Shown: one piece after another, positions 1 to 6,692 of the stretch | How the letters are laid out: the number at the start of each line of letters is the position of its first letter | Position numbering within the stretch: position 1 is the first letter of the stretch | Assembly: GCA_029864945.1 (NCBI GenBank) | Contig: JAOTSL010000040.1 | Span: forward strand, 1 to 14,960 | Reading direction: 5' to 3' | Source: Gammaproteobacteria bacterium | GTDB taxonomy: Bacteria; Pseudomonadota; Gammaproteobacteria; S012-40 | Length of the DNA stretch: 14,960 nucleotides | The notes under the pieces: model-generated | The model's database searches: none | What the model was told of the DNA's origin: nothing | Seen by the model: only the letters and a program-made list of their open reading frames with translations | Translations under genes and position numbers: made by a program

Positions 1-912
1 TACAAGCACAATACTTTTATCAAGCCGCTTGATATACATTTTATAAAGTGTTTTTAACGCTGTCGGTGGGCCTATTGATTTTCTTGGTAAAATCAATCTT
101 AAATAAGCATCAGCTATGCACAAGACTCTAGCACCTATAGAAATTTCATCGCCGACTAATCCTCGGGGGTATCCGCTACCATCTAGGTATTCATGATGCA
201 TAAAGATAGCATCGAGCCAACGATCATCACGCACACCTGCTCGAGTCAACAAAATTAACGACTCGTAAGGATGATTAATCGTTTGTTCTTTTTGCGCGTT
301 TGTTAAACTTATTTTTTGATATAACAAAGAGTCTTGTAGCTTAACAATACTGCTATTTGCAGTGAGTGCGGCAGATGCATATATTCGAATTTCATCTTCT
401 GTCAATTTAATTTCACGACAAAGCAACGCAGTTAAAGCGCAATTATATATAGCCGATAATATAGTTTGCCTTCCCTCATGGTACATATGCATAGTTGCAA
501 TAGTCTCAGCAGGGTGCTTTTCACAAACGTCCAGAATAACATCAACTACCGATGAAATCTGATGCGTTAAATCATGCTTATCTTTAAAAAATGAATCGGA
601 CTTAAACACATCAAGAATATATATAAGCGGTAGCTGTATTTCCAAAAAGGCATCAAGCACTGTGGTATATACGTAGTTTTTCTCAACCTTAACGTCTTGC
701 CCATCCCCATTAGGATCAGAAGCTTTACGTGGAGTAGTAACATGAATCCATTCTTGTAAATCAGATCGGTAACCCTCTTTAGCTAGCTTTTTTGCCTGCT
801 GCTCATTTTTGACAACACTGCCAGCCACCCATAGCAAAACCCCTGTTTCATTAAAAATGTCACAGGATAGATTCATTCCAACTTTTACCTGAGAGGCAAT
901 GATCTTTTTCAC
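1..912 (-). CDS. Degenerate HD-GYP domain protein, partial (C-terminus beyond the window)
   Basis: The minus strand is open for 304 codons from a GTG at 912-910 to the window edge. AAAGGA lies 5 nt before the GTG, which decides this start. Residues 1-50 look like the small N-terminal domain common in HD-GYP proteins (FNETGVLLWVAGS). Residues about 140-290 are HD-GYP-like: NHPYES (213-218), HHEYLDGSGYPRG (239-251) and ARVLCIADAY (261-270). HD-GYP enzymes hydrolyse cyclic di-GMP at a metal centre that needs an HD dyad. Here the matching stretch is AALTANSS (181-188), so the dyad is missing, and the Asp after ADAY is also absent. I infer a non-catalytic sensor or effector rather than a phosphodiesterase. 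It resembles the gene at 8785-9927 in order and motifs. The 3' end is not visible. Confidence 0.8.
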   Translation of the reverse strand, partial: MKKIIASQVKVGMNLSCDIFNETGVLLWVAGSVVKNEQQAKKLAKEGYRSDLQEWIHVTTPRKASDPNGDGQDVKVEKNYVYTTVLDAFLEIQLPLIYILDVFKSDSFFKDKHDLTHQISSVVDVILDVCEKHPAETIATMHMYHEGRQTILSAIYNCALTALLCREIKLTEDEIRIYASAALTANSSIVKLQDSLLYQKISLTNAQKEQTINHPYESLILLTRAGVRDDRWLDAIFMHHEYLDGSGYPRGLVGDEISIGARVLCIADAYLRLILPRKSIGPPTALKTLYKMYIKRLDKSIVLV

Positions 913-922
913 GAAAGTCCTT

Positions 923-979
923 TTAGTCAATCAAACAATAGATTAGCTGATTTTTCGAATAATATACAAGCCGCCTCAT
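923..979 (-). CDS. Possible 18-aa small ORF upstream of the HD-GYP-like gene
   Basis: An ATG at 979-977 follows a perfect AAGGAG (992-987) with 7 nt spacing. The frame reads MRRLVYYSKNQLIYCLID and stops at TAA 925-923. The stop lies 10 nt before the GTG of the HD-GYP-like gene, and the TAA overlaps that gene's AAAGGA. It could be a leader peptide that couples translation, or a small membrane-interacting peptide. The strong ribosome-binding site is the only real evidence, since an ORF this short can occur by chance. Confidence 0.35.
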   Translation of the reverse strand: MRRLVYYSKNQLIYCLID

Positions 980-1019
980 ACAACGGCTCCTTAATAAATA
1001 TCGGGTCATCGGCGTAAAA

Positions 1020-1034
1020 AATTAACAGTTAATT
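1020..1034. repeat. 15-bp perfect inverted repeat (possible operator or weak terminator)
   Basis: AATTAACAGTTAATT is a perfect 7-bp dyad around one central base. It sits about 41 nt upstream of the 18-codon ORF and 108 nt upstream of the HD-GYP-like GTG. On the minus strand it is followed directly by T residues, so it could be a weak A/T-only terminator for the copper-chaperone transcript. The one-base centre fits a protein-binding site better. No regulator is identified. Confidence 0.3.
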
Positions 1035-1104
1035 ACAATTTTTTTCAGGGAACAAAATAAGTCATATCGTAAAGCAGGAAAATAAATGGGGTAATGTAGC
1101 AATA

Positions 1105-1121
1105 CGGGAAAAACAATCCCG
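1105..1121 (-). terminator. Weak candidate terminator hairpin after the PCuAC gene
   Basis: On the minus strand, CGGGA and TCCCG form a 5-bp stem with a 7-nt T-rich loop, beginning 5 nt after the TGA of the copper chaperone gene. There is no T-run immediately 3' of the stem, so termination here is doubtful. Confidence 0.25.
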
Positions 1122-1126
1122 ATAAA

Positions 1127-1543
1127 TCAGCGTCTAACTTGCATATCAAAGCGCTTAACTTCACCAGAACTAAGTCTAATTTGAATTGGAACAATAATCC
1201 CTGGTTTAATTATGGATTTTGGCTTAATTAACATGAAGTGACGTCCACCCGGCTCAAAGTAAACGGATTCTTTTGGAGACAGAGCTAGATTTTTAACTTC
1301 TGACATTTTCATCATGCCATTTTCAAAAGTAGTGACATGCATTTCAATTTTTTCAAAGAAAGCACTTTCAATGGCGGCTATTTTTATTTTTAAGGCAGAG
1401 GTATTCTTAAGTTCACCGTATCCTGCCAGGTTTTTCGCATTAGGTGGCGATTGCCTAACCCATGGGTCTATAAGCTGTAATCCAGAATCCGCAAATATCA
1501 GGCTTGAATAAAAGCAAAATACAATTATAAATAAAAAACGCAT
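1127..1543 (-). CDS. PCuAC-type periplasmic Cu(I) chaperone (DUF461)
   Basis: The 138-residue product starts with a secretion signal (residues 1-18, cleavage likely after SLIFA) and then a single cupredoxin-like PCuAC domain. The family's copper-binding pattern H-x10-M-x21-H-x-M is exact: H69, M80, H102 and M104. PCuAC proteins bind periplasmic Cu(I) and, with Sco proteins, help build the CuA site of cytochrome c oxidase. The ATG at 1543 is chosen because AGGA lies 6 nt before it. A TTG five codons upstream (1558) keeps the frame open but has no ribosome-binding site. The gene follows sco by 25 nt on the same strand, as expected for a joint role in oxidase maturation. Confidence 0.9.
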   Translation of the reverse strand: MRFLFIIVFCFYSSLIFADSGLQLIDPWVRQSPPNAKNLAGYGELKNTSALKIKIAAIESAFFEKIEMHVTTFENGMMKMSEVKNLALSPKESVYFEPGGRHFMLIKPKSIIKPGIIVPIQIRLSSGEVKRFDMQVRR

Positions 1544-1568
1544 ATTTAATCCTGCCAAAAATTAATCT

Positions 1569-2177
1569 TTATTTATAGTAATTATAAACAAGCTTGAATG
1601 CTTCATTCATTTGTTTTTCACTGTGAGGTGGAAGAACATAGGCACGCTCTCTTCCTTTGGGGTCGATGATATAAATTGCCGCAAAATGATTTACGACATA
1701 ATCATCTGAATTTGTGTCACCGTCGTAATCATAAATAACACCCAATGGCTCCTGAAACTTATCAATCTCTGCTTTTGTCCCAGTTACCCCAATAAATTTT
1801 GCATTAAAGTATTCGACAAAACCCTTCAATTTTTCTGGTGTGTCACGTTTAGGGTCAACCGAGGCAAAAATATATTGCATATTATCGGGCAAGCCAGGCT
1901 GCTTGCTGATTTTATCCATTATGCTTAACGAGGTAGGGCAAACATCAGGGCAATTAGTGTATCCAAAAAACACTAAGCTCCAGTTGTTTTTTAATTGAGC
2001 ATTCCCAAAAACCTTACCATTATGATCTATGAATTTAAAATCAGGCAATTTAGTTGGTGGAGAATCAACAATAAGCCCCTTAATCGATTGAGGCACAGTT
2101 AAAGGCTCAGGCTCACTGGAACAACCGTAATTTAAAAACAGCGCTAATATTGCAACAAGAATTATGTTCGACTTCAT
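1569..2177 (-). CDS. Sco1/SenC/PrrC family copper-binding lipoprotein
   Basis: The 202-residue protein has a thioredoxin-like Sco fold. The copper ligands are visible as C76 and C80 in TNCPDVCP, with the distal H164 in VVNHFAAIY. The DxxG and VDPKRDTPE segments are typical of the family. The N-terminus is a hydrophobic segment ending in NYGC (C19), an atypical lipobox, so anchoring could be by lipid or by an uncleaved helix. Sco proteins deliver copper to, or reduce the cysteines of, the CuA centre of cytochrome c oxidase subunit II. GAGG upstream of the ATG supports the start. Its neighbours are an unknown lipoprotein 24 nt upstream and the PCuAC chaperone downstream. Confidence 0.92.
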   Translation of the reverse strand: MKSNIILVAILALFLNYGCSSEPEPLTVPQSIKGLIVDSPPTKLPDFKFIDHNGKVFGNAQLKNNWSLVFFGYTNCPDVCPTSLSIMDKISKQPGLPDNMQYIFASVDPKRDTPEKLKGFVEYFNAKFIGVTGTKAEIDKFQEPLGVIYDYDGDTNSDDYVVNHFAAIYIIDPKGRERAYVLPPHSEKQMNEAFKLVYNYYK

Positions 2178-2201
2178 CTAATCGACCTCAATATTTAATG
2201 A

Positions 2202-2648
2202 TTAAAACATTTGATTAATTTTGCGTAATTTCCCACCCTCAACACGATGCGCAAAAATCTTTAAGTCAGCGTTTGAATTAATTTCCTGAACAAGAGTGAC
2301 AATTTCTTTTGTAAATCCATTTTCATGCTTTATGGAATATACATAAGTATAAAATCGACCACTAAATCTGTCATCGGCTTGTTCGTGTGATAGTTTTATA
2401 GAAACAACCGGCCCCAGTTCTTTTGATATAGCATCATAATAAGCAATCCACTGATCATCAGATCGTGCGGTAAAAAATTCTTTTTGATTTACGAGCTTAA
2501 ATGCTTCAGGGTACTTACCTGATGTAGTAGCCTTAATAAAGCTATCCGAAATATCTTTTGCAACATCTTTAGGAATAGCCGGTGCCTGACAGCTCCAAAG
2601 TGAAAAACTCGTCAGACAAACGATAAATACTCTCGCTAGATTTTTCAT
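2202..2648 (-). CDS. Putative lipoprotein of unknown function
   Basis: This is a 148-residue protein with a clear lipoprotein signal peptide: a hydrophobic stretch ending LWSC, with C20 as the lipidated residue. The mature part opens with a helix (DVAKDISDSFIKATTSGKY), then an alpha/beta region whose pattern (DDQWIAYYDAISKELGPV, RFYTYVYSIKHENG, EIVTLVQE) recalls small NTF2-like or DUF4019-type domains. That resemblance is by eye only. Its ribosome-binding site AAAAGGA is embedded in the last codons of the ftsN-like gene; the stop of that gene and this ATG are 3 nt apart, so translation is probably coupled. Its place before sco and PCuAC suggests an envelope role, but no function can be assigned. 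Confidence 0.75.
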   Translation of the reverse strand: MKNLARVFIVCLTSFSLWSCQAPAIPKDVAKDISDSFIKATTSGKYPEAFKLVNQKEFFTARSDDQWIAYYDAISKELGPVVSIKLSHEQADDRFSGRFYTYVYSIKHENGFTKEIVTLVQEINSNADLKIFAHRVEGGKLRKINQMF

Positions 2649-2651
2649 TTT

Positions 2652-3314
2652 TTATCCTTTTTCTCTTAAAATAAGTGTTTTTATATTGTTGGCTTTCATG
2701 GATGTATCAATTTCGTTTACACGCTTGATATCTTCATAGGGCCCAACAATTACGCGATAATGTGTTCTATTATTTGTTTTTATTGAATGAATTCTTGAGC
2801 CAATACCGAGCATCGCCAGATTAGCCTTTCGCTTATCAGCATCTTTAAACGCGAGAAAAGACCCCACTTGCAACGTATACACATAACTAACAGCCTTTGA
2901 AACAGGCTCTGCTTTTACATTTTTTGACGCGTTGTGTGATTCGTTAGTTAGCTTATTGGTTTTTTCTTCCTGAGTATTGTTTACACTTTCTGGTAAAACA
3001 ACTTCTCGGTTCGGCAAAATTTTATAAAATTCAAATTTTTCTTTTTCCGGACTTTTTAGTGCTGAATTTTCTGATTCTGTTTTAATCGGTCGTTTTTCTA
3101 ATATTACGTGTTCGTTTTTGGCATCAATGACCTCAATAGGTACGTTTAATTTCAAATAAACAATAAAAGAAAAAAAACCACCAATTACCACACCAGAAAC
3201 TAGCCACAACCAACCGGGAAGTGACTTAGGGCCACTGGCAGTTGTTTTATTTTTTGATCGCGCTTTTTTATGACCAGACCCAGCTTCGGTCACGTTTTTA
3301 TAATCCCGGGTCAC
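2652..3314 (-). CDS. ftsN: FtsN-like cell division protein with SPOR domain
   Basis: The 220-residue bitopic membrane protein has a basic cytoplasmic tail, one membrane helix (about 35-54), a charged periplasmic linker (55-140) and a C-terminal SPOR domain (about 143-218: YTLQVGSFLAFKDAD ... YRVIVGPYED). SPOR domains bind denuded septal peptidoglycan. The N-terminal RDYKN resembles the RDY of E. coli FtsN, where the Asp contacts FtsA. The GTG start abuts the argS TAA, and GAGG inside the argS end gives an 8-nt spacing. argS followed by an ftsN/SPOR gene is the usual gammaproteobacterial order and supports the call. In Pseudomonas hslV follows; here a lipoprotein and copper genes follow. A generic SPOR protein cannot be excluded. 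Confidence 0.85.
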   Translation of the reverse strand: MTRDYKNVTEAGSGHKKARSKNKTTASGPKSLPGWLWLVSGVVIGGFFSFIVYLKLNVPIEVIDAKNEHVILEKRPIKTESENSALKSPEKEKFEFYKILPNREVVLPESVNNTQEEKTNKLTNESHNASKNVKAEPVSKAVSYVYTLQVGSFLAFKDADKRKANLAMLGIGSRIHSIKTNNRTHYRVIVGPYEDIKRVNEIDTSMKANNIKTLILREKG

Positions 3315-5078
3315 TTACATTGCCTCGGGCGCACTAACACCAATCAAAGCCAAACCATTATGAATTACCTGACGAATCGCCTTTATCAGATAAAGTCTTG
3401 CATTTCTAGTTGCCTCATCATCAACAATAAATTTTTGCGCATTGTAATAAGTGTGAAATTCATTCGATAGTTCACGTAGATAATGTGGGATATTATGTGG
3501 CTCATAATTCAGTGCAGCATTTTCAACCACTTCAGGAAAACGAGCCAACGTACTCATCAAGGCAGTTTCGTACGTACTGTTCAAAAGATGGATGTTTGAC
3601 TCTGCTGAAGACTCGTCATAAGAAAAGCCTTTTTCATTCAGCTCTCTAAACACACTGCAAATACGCGCATGGGCATACTGAATATAATAAACCGGATTTT
3701 CATTTGATTGTGATTTTGCAAGATCGAGATCGAAGTCTAGATGCTGTTCACATTTTCTCATAACATAAAAGAATCTCGCGGCATCATTGCCCACGTCTTC
3801 TCTAAGTTCACGAAGCGTAACAAATTGCCCACTTCGTGTAGACATTTGCATTTTTTGTCCGCCTTTGTACAAAACAGCAAACTGAACTAGCAATACATCT
3901 AAGGCATCCGGGTTTTGACCCATGGCCTTAATAGAACCTTTTACACGAGAAACATAACCATGATGATCAGCGCCCCAAATATCCAGACACTTATCAAAGC
4001 CTCGATCAAATTTATTTAGATGGTAGGCAATATCCGCAGCAAAGTAAGTGTGCTGTCCATTGTCGCGCACTACGACCCTGTCTTTTTCGTCACCGAAGTC
4101 AGTTGACTTAAACCAGAGTGCACCGTCTTTTTCATAAACATAGTTATTTTCTTTAAGCTTATTCAGTGCTTTTTCGATTGCACCATTTTCCAACAAACTA
4201 CGCTCAGAAAACCACTCATCAAATGTGACACCAAATTCAGCAAGATCTTCGCGAATATCAGTAAGAATACTATTTAAACCAACGCCGAAAACTGTTCGAT
4301 AATTCGCATGGCCTAATAAAGATTTTGCCTTGCTAATTAAGCCGTCAACATGTGCTTCTTTATCACCGCCATCCTGCTCTTCGTCGGCAGGTATATTTTC
4401 GATCACGTCTGAAAATGGTTTACGAAAATCTTCACCATGGTCTTTAAAAATCATGGCGGCAATATCCATAATATAATCGCCTTTGTATCCATTGCTTGGG
4501 AATACAATTTTTTCACCACAGTGTTCTAGGTAGCGCAACCATACACTGGTACCAAGTATGTCCATCTGGCGGCCAGCATCATTCACATAATATTCTTTGC
4601 TAACCTGATAACCCACTGCTTTTAGCAAATTGGCAACAACAGCACCATATGCCGCACCGCGCCCATGCCCAACATGTAACGGGCCCGTTGGGTTTGCAGA
4701 TACAAATTCGACCTGAACCTTTTTGTTTTCGCCGACCGAACTATTACCAAAGACCTCAGCCTTCTGGTTTATATTTTTAATAACGGAGAAAAACGCGGTA
4801 TCGGCTAATGTAAAATTAATAAAACCCGGGCCTGCAATATCAACGCTTTTTACCATTTCAGATACAGGCATTTTTGCGATAATTAATTCAGCAATATCAC
4901 GAGGTTTTCGCTTGGCGGGCTTAGCCAGTCGCATAGCGATATTACAGGCAAAATCTCCATGAGATTTATCGCGCGCGCGCTCAATGACAATTTCAGCTGT
5001 GACATCATTGGCGAGTTCGCCATCTGCTTTAAGTTGTTCTAATGCCGCGTTAACCAGGTGTTTAATTTCTACTTTCAA
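3315..5078 (-). CDS. argS: Arginyl-tRNA synthetase
   Basis: The 587-residue class I synthetase charges tRNA-Arg with arginine in the cytoplasm. It has the N-terminal Add1 domain (AGPGFINF at 83-89), the HIGH signature as HVGH (135-138, within ANPTGPLHVGHGRG), a KMSKS-region KMQMS (409-413; ArgRS enzymes commonly have a degenerate KMSKS) and the C-terminal DALR anticodon-binding domain from about residue 465. Length matches the family. The start is a TTG at 5078-5076 with AGGA 7 nt upstream; no in-frame ATG nearby would keep the conserved N-terminus. It heads the run argS-ftsN-lipoprotein-sco-pcuAC. plsY lies 77 nt upstream on the same strand. Confidence 0.97.
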   Translation of the reverse strand: MKVEIKHLVNAALEQLKADGELANDVTAEIVIERARDKSHGDFACNIAMRLAKPAKRKPRDIAELIIAKMPVSEMVKSVDIAGPGFINFTLADTAFFSVIKNINQKAEVFGNSSVGENKKVQVEFVSANPTGPLHVGHGRGAAYGAVVANLLKAVGYQVSKEYYVNDAGRQMDILGTSVWLRYLEHCGEKIVFPSNGYKGDYIMDIAAMIFKDHGEDFRKPFSDVIENIPADEEQDGGDKEAHVDGLISKAKSLLGHANYRTVFGVGLNSILTDIREDLAEFGVTFDEWFSERSLLENGAIEKALNKLKENNYVYEKDGALWFKSTDFGDEKDRVVVRDNGQHTYFAADIAYHLNKFDRGFDKCLDIWGADHHGYVSRVKGSIKAMGQNPDALDVLLVQFAVLYKGGQKMQMSTRSGQFVTLRELREDVGNDAARFFYVMRKCEQHLDFDLDLAKSQSNENPVYYIQYAHARICSVFRELNEKGFSYDESSAESNIHLLNSTYETALMSTLARFPEVVENAALNYEPHNIPHYLRELSNEFHTYYNAQKFIVDDEATRNARLYLIKAIRQVIHNGLALIGVSAPEAM

Positions 5079-5155
5079 AACTACGTCCTACAAATAATTA
5101 CTCGAAAAATCTATGGTCTATACAGCTAATGGTGAACTGCACATCAAGAATATGC

Positions 5156-5749
5156 TTATTCCTTGTCGGTGATTTTACCTTCTTTGCCCGACATCAAATC
5201 TTTAATGTTATTTTTATGCCGGTACACGAGCATCACTGACAAAAATACTGCCATCGCGGTGTAGGCCGACTCACCTACTACAATAGACATATAAATTGGT
5301 GACAAACAAGCTGCTATCAATGCCGATATTGACGAAATTTTTGTTATGTAAGCGATAAGAGCCCAACTCGCCGCCAGCATCAGGCCAACAGGAAAGGACA
5401 CTGCTAAAAATACGCCCAGCGCGGTAGCAACACCTTTGCCACCTTTAAAGCCAAAAAATACCGGGTACAAATGGCCAATAAATGCGGCAGCTGCAACAAG
5501 CGCAATAATATTCGCGTCGTCAACCAGCGTTTTAGCGAGCAATACCGGTATCAATCCTTTAAGGGCATCGCCAATAAGTGTAATTGCCGCTGCCTTTTTA
5601 CTGCCTGTACGTAATACGTTAGTTGCGCCGGGATTTCCGGATCCCATTGTTCGCGGGTCAGGTAACCCCATGATGCGAGAAACAATAATTGCAGAGGAAA
5701 TGGATCCGAGCAAATAAGCCAGTAAAATCAGTGATGCAGATAAAGTCAT
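5156..5749 (-). CDS. plsY: Glycerol-3-phosphate acyltransferase PlsY
   Basis: The 197-residue inner-membrane enzyme moves an acyl group from acyl-phosphate to sn-glycerol-3-phosphate, the first step of phosphatidic acid synthesis. Its three signature loops are present: LLGSISSAI near the N-terminus, GSGNPGATNVLR (36-47), and HLYPVFFGFKGGKGVAT (93-109). At least five hydrophobic membrane segments are visible and the length is normal. It is divergent from folB, the same arrangement as plsY (ygiH) and folB in E. coli. The ATG is preceded by only a weak TAAGAA. The last residues after the final helix are short and charged (GKEGKITDKE), as is usual. Confidence 0.95.
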   Translation of the reverse strand: MTLSASLILLAYLLGSISSAIIVSRIMGLPDPRTMGSGNPGATNVLRTGSKKAAAITLIGDALKGLIPVLLAKTLVDDANIIALVAAAAFIGHLYPVFFGFKGGKGVATALGVFLAVSFPVGLMLAASWALIAYITKISSISALIAACLSPIYMSIVVGESAYTAMAVFLSVMLVYRHKNNIKDLMSGKEGKITDKE

Positions 5750-5788
5750 ATAAATTCTTAGATGTTATGTTTTCTTTAGGGAATGAAG

Positions 5789-5796
5789 ATTATAAT
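5789..5796. promoter_or_regulatory. Palindromic -10 element between plsY and folB
   Basis: ATTATAAT is its own reverse complement and reads TATAAT, the consensus -10 hexamer, on both strands (5791-5796 plus; 5794-5789 minus). It lies 28 nt before the FolB ATG at 5825 and 39 nt before the PlsY ATG. No good -35 box is visible at 16-18 nt on either side. It could be a bidirectional promoter serving both genes. Confidence 0.4.
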
Positions 5797-5824
5797 GGTT
5801 GCTTTTAAGCAAGTCGCGTACAAA

Positions 5825-6181
5825 ATGGACATTATTTTCTTAACAGACCTAAAAATTGAAGCAATTATCGGTATTTACGATTGGGAACGCGAAACTAAGC
5901 AGACCATCGGTATCGATCTTGAAATGGCTACCGATATTCGCACCGCCGCTGAGCATGATCACATTGATTACACGCTCGATTACAAAAACGTCGCAAAACG
6001 ACTCATCAGTTTTGTTGAAGCTTCTGAGTTTCAACTTGTTGAAACCCTGGCGGAGCAAATTACCCAAATTGTACTTAACGAATTTAAAGTGCCCTGGGTG
6101 CGCCTGAAACTTTCCAAACCTGGCGCGATTCGAGGCGCAAAAGATGTGGGTATTTTAATTGAACGGGGCACGAGGTCTTAA
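5825..6181 (+). CDS. folB: Dihydroneopterin aldolase
   Basis: The 118-residue enzyme converts 7,8-dihydroneopterin to 6-hydroxymethyl-7,8-dihydropterin and glycolaldehyde in folate synthesis. The catalytic Glu in GIYDWE (E21) and Lys in KLSKPGAI (K98) are present, and the length fits the family. The frame stays open upstream to ATGs at 5783 and 5795, but MDIIFLTDLKI aligns with the usual start (E. coli begins MDIVF). A possible -10 at 5791-5796 also overlaps those upstream ATGs, so 5825 is preferred although its ribosome-binding site is poor. folK starts 1 nt after the TAA. Confidence 0.93.
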   Translation: MDIIFLTDLKIEAIIGIYDWERETKQTIGIDLEMATDIRTAAEHDHIDYTLDYKNVAKRLISFVEASEFQLVETLAEQITQIVLNEFKVPWVRLKLSKPGAIRGAKDVGILIERGTRS

Positions 6182-6182
6182 C

Positions 6183-6692
6183 ATGGCCCGGGTCTTTATC
6201 AGTGTCGGCAGTAATATTGATCGAAAAAAACACATAACCGCGGGTATTCGCGCGTTACATGAATTGTATCACCCGATCAAATGCTCCTCCGTTTATGAAA
6301 GTGAGTCCGTCGGATTTGATGGGGATAACTTCTACAATCTTGTTATTGAGCTCGATACACAATCGTCGATAACCGAAGTAAGTGCCAACTTGGCAAATAT
6401 TGAAGATCTCAACGGCAGAAATAGACAAGGCCCTCGCTTTAGCTCAAGAACATTAGATCTGGATTTATTACTTTATGGTGATCAAGTTTTAAACTCCAGC
6501 ACCCTCACACTACCCAGACCTGAAATTTACGAAAACGCATTTGTTCTTTTGCCGCTCACAGAACTGGCGGGGCAACAAAAAGACCCACTATCCGAGCATA
6601 CCTACGCCCAACTTTGGAATAAATTTGATCAGCAAAAGCAACAATTATGGGCGATAGACTTCGACACTGACTTCTGTTCAGCTCACTTATAG
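6183..6692 (+). CDS. folK: 2-amino-4-hydroxy-6-hydroxymethyldihydropteridine pyrophosphokinase
   Basis: The 169-residue enzyme transfers pyrophosphate from ATP to 6-hydroxymethyl-7,8-dihydropterin, the step after FolB. It has the N-terminal SVGSN motif (7-11), the pterin and loop residues SVYESESVGF, and the signature RFSSRTLDLDLLLYG (85-99) with the magnesium ligands D92 and D94. The ATG at 6183 has GAGG 7 nt upstream; a TTG at 6159 inside folB is less likely. The gene is translationally coupled to folB. Its last 6 nt overlap the end of the convergent pteridine reductase gene. Confidence 0.95.
   Translation: MARVFISVGSNIDRKKHITAGIRALHELYHPIKCSSVYESESVGFDGDNFYNLVIELDTQSSITEVSANLANIEDLNGRNRQGPRFSSRTLDLDLLLYGDQVLNSSTLTLPRPEIYENAFVLLPLTELAGQQKDPLSEHTYAQLWNKFDQQKQQLWAIDFDTDFCSAHL

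Noticed and set aside
5436..5717. 93-codon plus-strand frame opposite plsY
   Set aside because: It is antisense to a gene with all family motifs and has no recognisable protein features.
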